DNA of 11,142 nucleotides. It comes from Monoraphidium neglectum (taxonomy: Eukaryota; Chlorophyta; Chlorophyceae; Sphaeropleales; Selenastraceae). A program made the translations under genes and the position numbers. The stretch is taken from positions 2,521-13,662 of the forward strand of contig NW_014012000.1 of the NCBI RefSeq assembly GCF_000611645.1, written 5' to 3'. This document shows, one piece after another, positions 9,154 to 11,142 of this stretch; within the stretch, counting starts at the first letter, position 1; each line of letters begins with the position of its first letter. The notes under the pieces are model-generated. The model saw only the letters and a list, made by a program, of their open reading frames with translations. It did not search any database and had not been told where the DNA came from.

Positions 9154-9791
9154 ATAAACTGTCAGGGCTATAAATACACACGCCTGCCACTGTGTACCTT
9201 AGCACTCGTTGCGTTCACCGTGGCTATCAAGGCCCAGCAGTGAAAAACCACCATGAAAACAGCGGTCGAGCAGGAGAAGCCGGTTGAATCCTACTTTTGT
9301 GCTCTTCACGCTTCCCGCACTCGAATTTGTGCTGGTGTGCCTGCCCAGTGCGCCGCGTGCTTTTCAATCACGAGGCAGCATCCCATCATCTGCACATTCC
9401 AGAGATTTCCCACAAGGTGTTGTGCACAGCACATCTACACCACACCTGTGCTACACCGACACCATCACCAAAGCTGAGATCATTGGTTGCGAATCCCGCA
9501 ATTTGTGGGCCTACGGCGTCTTCAGGATTGGACTAGGCCATATTGAAAACACGTGAGGTGTGTGGCAAGCTGCAATGGGCCGGCGACGGCCCCCGATCAT
9601 CGGGGCAACAGCGTCGTTGCAGGACGCCTGACCACCGCGTGGGCAAATAAGAACACCTTCGTGTTTCCTGCTGAAGACCCCGAGCGCGCAGGTGCCGTGT
9701 GGCGCCCCACTGATGTGCAACCTGCTGCTGGTCTGCCATCGCAGAGCCGTCTCGTGACACGAGGACCGTCTGTTGCCGCACCAACGGCGCA
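9154..9791. promoter_or_regulatory. Head-to-head intergenic region between SDA1 and the unknown gene
   Basis: These 638 bases must hold the SDA1 promoter and 5' UTR reading left and the 5' part of the next gene reading right. A TATA box faces right at 9169-9176. An ATG at 9253 in good context (accaccATGa) opens a 74-codon frame, and another frame opens at 9553; neither resembles a known protein. Either could be an upstream exon or a leader ORF of the gene at 9792. Confidence 0.55.
9169..9176 (+). promoter_or_regulatory. TATAAATA box facing the right-hand gene
   Basis: TATAAATA is a full match to the TATA consensus on the plus strand, only 16 bases upstream of the SDA1 ATG on the opposite strand. 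It would place a rightward start near 9200. It is too close to the SDA1 ATG to serve SDA1 unless that gene starts elsewhere. Confidence 0.45.
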
Positions 9792-10652
9792 ATGGTGCAT
9801 ATCCCCATCCTCAAGATTGATGTGCCGGACCCAGACATCTCGGCGCTGCTGCCGGCAACCGTGGCGCTGGCTATCAATGTGCTGACAGCAGTGCACGACG
9901 CTCTGTCCGACTTTCTGCGGCCGTTGTCGCCAGACGCGCGCGAGCTGTATGAGCATGCGCGCGTCGCGGCGCTGCCAAGGGAGATCCGCAAGGCGCGCAA
10001 GCGCATTCGCGATCGCCGCATCGAGGACGTGGACAAGCAGTCGAGCGAGCTGGAGGAGGCCGGGTTCTCCTTTTACCGCCGCATGATCCGAACCAACTGG
10101 GTTGGCCACAGGGACGAGGGAGTCGAGGATGCCAGCTTCAGGCGCCTCATGACAGCGGCGCGGCCGGGTGAGCAGCTTCAGAATGATTTTTATGCAGGCG
10201 CCCTCTGCTCTGCAGCGGGTTTGGGCCTGCCGCTGCAGGCATTTGGCGCTGGCACCTTAGGCGATGCCGCGGTGGGCGCGAGCGGCAGCGGCTGGGAGGA
10301 TGGGAACCTTTTGCAGGTGCAGGACCATGGGCAGCGCAGCCAGCAGCAGTGGCGGCGGCAGCAGCAGCAGCAGCAGCAGCAGCATGACGGGGACGTCACC
10401 TTACCAGGCCGCGCTCAGCGCGCTGTCGTGACATCTGTGGCGGGCAGCGTTGGCCTGGTTATAGGCATGGGCCTGGTGAGAATTTCTGCCGTGCTTGCCA
10501 GGGTGCGCAGCCGTGCCCAAAGGCGCGCAGGGCGCGTTGCACGCGCCGCGCCCAAGAAAGGTCAGCGACGCTCACTCGCACCTGGCAGCACCGCACGAGC
10601 CATCGGTGGTGGTGGAGGCAGCAGCGGCGCTGCAGTCAGCCGGCAGAAATGA
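9792..10652 (+). CDS. Hypothetical protein with poly-Gln run, one hydrophobic segment and basic tail; 5' end uncertain
   Basis: I do not recognise this protein. The open frame has 286 codons with GC-rich third positions like the exons around it. Residues 1-48 (MVHIPILKIDVPDPDISALL and on) include a hydrophobic, probably helical stretch at 17-35. Residues 49-105 are charged and helical (REIRKARKRIRDRR, then FYRRMIRTNW). Residues 125-200 are Gly/Ala/Gln-rich, with eight Gln at 190-197. Residues 211-229 (AVVTSVAGSVGLVIGMGLV) could cross a membrane. The tail is very rich in Arg/Ala. The ATG has G at -3 and +4. An in-frame stop at 9711-9713 limits upstream extension, but an acceptor (ccatcgcag, ending 9744) leaves room for an upstream exon. 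A donor-like CTG|gtgagaatt after 10475 could redirect the C-terminus into the +1 frame. A membrane or organelle protein is possible but unproven. Confidence 0.5.
   Translation: MVHIPILKIDVPDPDISALLPATVALAINVLTAVHDALSDFLRPLSPDARELYEHARVAALPREIRKARKRIRDRRIEDVDKQSSELEEAGFSFYRRMIRTNWVGHRDEGVEDASFRRLMTAARPGEQLQNDFYAGALCSAAGLGLPLQAFGAGTLGDAAVGASGSGWEDGNLLQVQDHGQRSQQQWRRQQQQQQQQHDGDVTLPGRAQRAVVTSVAGSVGLVIGMGLVRISAVLARVRSRAQRRAGRVARAAPKKGQRRSLAPGSTARAIGGGGGSSGAAVSRQK
10359..10382 (+). repeat. (CAG)8 trinucleotide run encoding poly-Gln
   Basis: Eight pure CAG codons inside the unknown frame, preceded by more Gln-rich sequence (cagcagcagtgg). CAG/CTG runs are also frequent in noncoding DNA of green algae, so this does not by itself prove coding. 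Confidence 0.95.
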
Positions 10653-10890
10653 GTTCGAAATCACGAGTACATTGTTGGATACATTGCAAGAGCGTCCTTG
10701 ATATTGGCAAACATTGCAGTTTTTTCTAAGCAAGGACTGGCCTCACTACCCAGGCTTGTTTGATGAAAAGCCCCCTTCAACTGGCATGTAGTTTGACATG
10801 TGCACAATTAGTTTGGTTGGTAGTGCTGTGGGGGCACGCTCCTCCGCAAACAGGTCGTTTTCTGGGCGTTCGTGCAGTAGTGCTCATGTT

Positions 10891-10928
10891 AACATGAAAG
10901 AGAGCAGTGAACACGAAAGAGAGCAATC
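10891..10928. repeat. Two tandem copies of a 19-base unit
   Basis: The copies are aacatgaaagagagcagtg (10891-10909) and aacacgaaagagagcaatc (10910-10928), 16 of 19 identical. The first copy overlaps the right half of the palindrome CATGTTAACATG. Confidence 0.85.
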
Positions 10929-10953
10929 TGCCGTCGCTGCGCTCATCAGCGTC

Positions 10954-10958
10954 TGTAA
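10954..10958 (+). terminator. Candidate TGTAA poly(A) signal for the unknown gene
   Basis: The first TGTAA after the stop at 10652, about 300 bases downstream. A 3' UTR of that length is ordinary for green algae. A second copy sits at 11132-11136. Confidence 0.45.
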
Positions 10959-11142
10959 CACGTCCAAGTGAGGTCTTTCTCGGTCGGTGAATGAGTCTGT
11001 GTAGTATAGGGGGTGGCGGGGGATTGAAGGGGCTGGCAGGGGTCTTAGATGCCTTCGTGTGGCATGGAGGGGGAGGGCATGGTAGATTGGGAAGCCGGTG
11101 TGCTGCCTGGCGGCGGCTCACCTACCGGAGCTGTAACACGCC

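Larger units (their letters stand above)
10653..11142. other. Region past the unknown gene, probably its 3' UTR and beyond
   Basis: These 490 bases hold two TGTAA motifs (10954-10958 and 11132-11136), both inside a repeated ctgtaacacg. They also hold a perfect palindrome CATGTTAACATG (10885-10896) and an imperfect 19-base tandem pair. On the minus strand there is an acceptor-like cccctatactacacag (ending near 10997) and a donor-like GTAG|gtgagccg near 11121, so an unseen minus-strand gene could enter from the right. I could not support a coding call. Confidence 0.45.

Noticed and set aside
9284..9556. 90-codon frame with a hydrophobic start
   Set aside because: It has no ATG (opens at TTG), resembles nothing known, and is not clearly joined to the downstream gene.

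Overview
This is a stretch of nuclear chromosome from a green alga, most likely a chlorophycean of the Chlamydomonas/Volvox/Haematococcus type; the genus cannot be fixed from sequence alone. The evidence is GC-rich coding sequence broken by many 75-550 base spliceosomal introns, TGTAA motifs (the green-algal poly(A) signal) just past two stop codons, long TG microsatellites, and a nuclear gene for a bacterial-type sulfate-binding protein, a system kept by green algae in the plastid and lost from land plants.

Layout. (1) Bases 1-2929, plus strand: the last nine exons of a plastid sulfate ABC transporter substrate-binding protein (Sbp). All eight introns close in frame and give 349 residues to the stop; the N-terminus and transit peptide lie left of the window. 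(2) Bases 3290-9153, minus strand: a complete 16-exon gene for SDA1 (SDAD1), a nucleolar protein of 60S ribosomal subunit biogenesis. All 15 junctions close in frame and give 847 residues. Intron 11 appears to be a GC-AG intron, intron 5 carries a (TG)38 tract with Z-DNA-prone flanks, and exon 14 carries an acidic 15-base tandem repeat. (3) Bases 9792-10652, plus strand: an open frame of 286 codons with no family I recognise (one hydrophobic segment near the C-terminus, a poly-Gln run, a very basic tail). Its 5' end is uncertain.

Sbp and SDA1 are tail to tail with opposing TGTAA signals about 40 bases apart. SDA1 and the unknown gene are head to head across about 640 bases that hold a TATAAATA box facing right. 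The three genes are not a functional unit: one serves plastid sulfate import, one serves ribosome assembly, and one is unknown. I saw no rRNA, tRNA, transposon, CRISPR array or viral element.
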